5,835 bases of DNA, taken from the NCBI GenBank assembly GCA_030607235.1, contig JAUWEX010000087.1, positions 1-5,835 of the forward strand. Direction: 5' to 3'. Origin of the DNA: Planctomycetota bacterium (GTDB taxonomy: Bacteria > Planctomycetota > B129-G9). Position numbers and translations under genes: made by a program. Below are positions 3,832-5,835 of the stretch, piece after piece. The notes below the pieces were generated by a model, which searched no databases, was not told the DNA's origin, and saw only the letters and a program-made list of their open reading frames with translations. The stretch's first letter is position 1. Each line of letters begins with the position of its first letter.

Positions 3832-5835
3832 TTATTTGCGTTCTTCGGCTTCTTTGCGGTCGTCTTCTTCGATCTGTTCGAAGGTCCGCAGTATGGGCTT
3901 TGCGGGGAGCGGCTCGGAAAGCAGCGCGTTCTCAAGGTTTTCCACGAGAACGTCGACGAACCTGTCGTAAGCCCCCAGCAGCGCGTCGTAGAACTTCTCG
4001 GCCTTGCCCACAAGTTTGGTGGGCGGCGGCTCTTCTTCGCCTTCTCCCTCTTCGCCTTCTTTGCCGCCTTCGCCCTCTTCGCTTTCGGATTCTTCTTCGG
4101 GTTTGGGAGCGGCGCCGGTAACTTCGATCTCTTCGCGCTTGCCCGCCATGTTGATCACGGCCAGCATACTGAGTTTTTTGTGCTGGTTCATTATGGCATC
4201 TTGAGCGCCCTTGGGCAGTGTGTTTTCGGCCAGGGGCAGGCGAAATATATCGTCGGCCTTGAGCTTTGCATTGGAAATTTTGATGAGGATCGTGGGTTTC
4301 TGTTTTTTGGGGTTTGCAAGTTCTGCGCGGATTTTGGCAAATTCATCGTACGCTTCAAGAAGCGGTTCGACGTACTTTCCGCGTTCCGTTTTGAGTATGA
4401 CTACAAGTTCGGCGTAGTTCTTTCGCAATTCCCTGAGCGGATTTTTTATGGTTTCCCCTTCGCCGTCGCCCTCACCGGCACCGGGCAGGCCGGGTGCTCC
4501 AAGCTCTGCCGGGGTATCACCGTCTGGTTCGAGGGGTTCGCGGTCGGCTTCGGGTATTTCGTGACGCTCGTAGAGTTCGAGCAGCAGTTCGTCGCGTAGC
4601 GCGCGCATGGCCTTCAGGGTCGCGGCGATTTTTTCGTCTATGCCGGGATAGACGACAAACAAACCGGGCAGGTTGTCCTCCGATTTGTAGCGGTTGGGCA
4701 TGGCGGATTGTATCTGATCGTAGTCGTCAAGCCATTTCTGCTCCCAAATAATTCCCTTTGCGGGTTTGACGGGGAAGTCCCTTTCGGCGGCGAGGTAGGC
4801 CTTGAAGAGTTCTTCGGTCATGGCCTTTACCAGCGCGAGATCACTCTCAAGATGCTTGGCGGTGATAATCGAGATGCCGAGTTCCTGGGCTATGTACATG
4901 CGGGAGTTCTGTAACGCCAGCGTTGCTTTTTGAATGTTCTCGTCTATATGTTTCTGGACGAAGTTACGGATTTGCTTTTCCTCGGGGGGGCCTTGTTTGT
5001 CATATTTATAGCCCATTTTTCCAAGGACCTCCACAAATTTCGGTTTCCCGATTTCCTCGATTTGTTTTTCGATAATGTAATCCGCGCCCAGCAGGCCGAC
5101 GATAACCTGCTCACCGTAATTGCGGTATGCGTCAATAAGATTCGAATAGTAGCTTTTCAGATCGCCACAATGATTGAACGCCCGGGAATTACTCTTGCCG
5201 AGTTTTTTGCGAAGAACGTTGAGTTCGCTAACTCGATTGTTTAAGCCTTCGCGCCAGACGGCTCCGGGCAGTTTTGCGCCGACGAGGCCTTGTTTGCGAT
5301 GGAGTTCGGCGTATGCGTCGACTTCCTTGCGGCATTCCTGGATCCTGTCAAACAGTACCTCGTATTCCTTGCGGTCCTGGGCCAGTTCCAGCGGCAGGCG
5401 CTCGGGGGTTACGTTGAAGGCCGAGTCACCGATGGTGATGAACGAGCCGCCGACGAGTTTTATTTTCGCCTCAACCAGCCATGTCCCCGAATTGAGGGGC
5501 CGGCGGGAGGTTTGTCTGTATTTTACGGAGGCGTCTACGAGGCCGTCCCGTGGCGCCCTGATATATCTTTTGCCCGGGCCGCTGCCGAGACATCTGCCGG
5601 ATTCCATGTGCCGGATTTCGATATAACAGGTAAGCCTGGTAAAGGGCACGGAAGGAGTGCCTTTGGAATATTGGGGTATGTTGGAGATGTTGACCCGGAA
5701 GCCCATGATTTTGCCGCGGTCTTCGACTACTTTCGGACGGTCGCCTTCGGTCTCGGGCGCGATTTTTTTCGTGCCGTAGATTGGTTCGACCTTGAGTATC
5801 AGGGGAAGGTAATCGTCGAGGGCGGAGGAGGCTCC
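3832..5835 (-). CDS. Large acidic protein of unknown function, C-terminal 667 residues (5' end outside the window)
   Basis: I do not recognise this family. The frame is open to the right edge, 43 codons beyond an internal ATG at 5706 that has no Shine-Dalgarno sequence, so the true start lies outside. Numbering from the first visible codon, residues about 1-146 look beta-rich and end in a strand-like GDSAFNVTPERLP, reminiscent of the last strand of an Ig-like or macroglobulin-type beta-sandwich (inference). Residues about 147-425 are mostly helical and charged. A Pro/Gly/Asp/Glu linker (about 428-461) leads to a second helical region, a short beta-like KPTILIKISNAKLKADDIF segment (513-531), a strongly acidic Glu/Gly/Ser linker (about 579-604) and a final helix with a charged tail, RKEAEERK. 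A motif [YF]xxxL[LI]xAYxx[FY] occurs at 229-240, 488-499 and 615-626. No transmembrane segment or catalytic motif is visible; any signal peptide would lie outside the window. The terminator 31 nt downstream supports a real gene end. The role is unknown; a structural, scaffold or secreted protein is possible. Confidence 0.85.
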   Translation of the reverse strand, partial: GASSALDDYLPLILKVEPIYGTKKIAPETEGDRPKVVEDRGKIMGFRVNISNIPQYSKGTPSVPFTRLTCYIEIRHMESGRCLGSGPGKRYIRAPRDGLVDASVKYRQTSRRPLNSGTWLVEAKIKLVGGSFITIGDSAFNVTPERLPLELAQDRKEYEVLFDRIQECRKEVDAYAELHRKQGLVGAKLPGAVWREGLNNRVSELNVLRKKLGKSNSRAFNHCGDLKSYYSNLIDAYRNYGEQVIVGLLGADYIIEKQIEEIGKPKFVEVLGKMGYKYDKQGPPEEKQIRNFVQKHIDENIQKATLALQNSRMYIAQELGISIITAKHLESDLALVKAMTEELFKAYLAAERDFPVKPAKGIIWEQKWLDDYDQIQSAMPNRYKSEDNLPGLFVVYPGIDEKIAATLKAMRALRDELLLELYERHEIPEADREPLEPDGDTPAELGAPGLPGAGEGDGEGETIKNPLRELRKNYAELVVILKTERGKYVEPLLEAYDEFAKIRAELANPKKQKPTILIKISNAKLKADDIFRLPLAENTLPKGAQDAIMNQHKKLSMLAVINMAGKREEIEVTGAAPKPEEESESEEGEGGKEGEEGEGEEEPPPTKLVGKAEKFYDALLGAYDRFVDVLVENLENALLSEPLPAKPILRTFEQIEEDDRKEAEERK

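Noticed and set aside
3679..4599. 306-codon plus-strand open frame rich in Phe, Gly and Val
   Set aside because: It lies largely antisense to the unknown minus-strand gene. Its FFxFF-type composition is the reverse reading of Glu/Lys-rich codons, and it has no ribosome-binding site or family resemblance.
5704..5706. ATG as the start of the large minus-strand gene
   Set aside because: The frame stays open for another 43 codons to the window edge, and no Shine-Dalgarno sequence precedes this ATG. It is most likely an internal methionine.

Overview
This 5.8-kb, GC-rich window holds parts of three transcription units. I cannot name the organism. The genes suggest an uncultured anaerobic or fermentative bacterium: an Rnf-type ion-pumping ferredoxin:NAD+ oxidoreductase sits beside an ADP-forming acyl-CoA synthetase that makes ATP from acyl-CoA. 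The intergenic regions are rich in hairpin repeats of the kind common in environmental genomes.

Layout. (1) Positions 1-825, minus strand: rnfE followed 22 nt later by the first 33 codons of rnfA, which runs off the left edge. A good sigma70-type promoter just upstream of rnfE, with no rnfG before it, suggests that rnfE is the first gene of its transcript. (2) Positions 826-1355: a 530-bp divergent intergenic region with the rnfE promoter, a 62-nt hairpin repeat, a nested palindromic element with perfect 13-bp inverted ends, a hairpin cluster and a promoter for the next gene. (3) Positions 1356-3509, plus strand: one complete 717-residue ADP-forming acetate/acyl-CoA ligase with the ATP-grasp (beta) half before the CoA-binding (alpha) half. 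(4) Positions 3510-3831: a convergent intergenic region with a second copy of the hairpin repeat, a degenerate CTCTG-type direct repeat and a bidirectional terminator. (5) Positions 3832-5835, minus strand: the C-terminal 667 residues of a large protein of unknown function, open to the right edge. It has a beta-rich N-terminal part, long helical stretches, two acidic Gly/Glu/Pro-rich linkers and a recurring short aromatic motif.

Rnf and the synthetase fit one scheme of fermentative energy conservation. Reduced ferredoxin drives an ion gradient through Rnf, while acyl-CoA is converted to acid plus ATP. Their divergent arrangement around one intergenic region makes shared regulation possible but does not prove it. 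The strongest non-coding observation is the pair of about 61-nt repeats that bracket the synthetase gene in the same orientation. They differ almost only by transitions and keep the hairpin through two compensated base-pair changes. I see no CRISPR array, tRNA, rRNA or transposase gene. The large unknown protein is the best place to look for undescribed biology.
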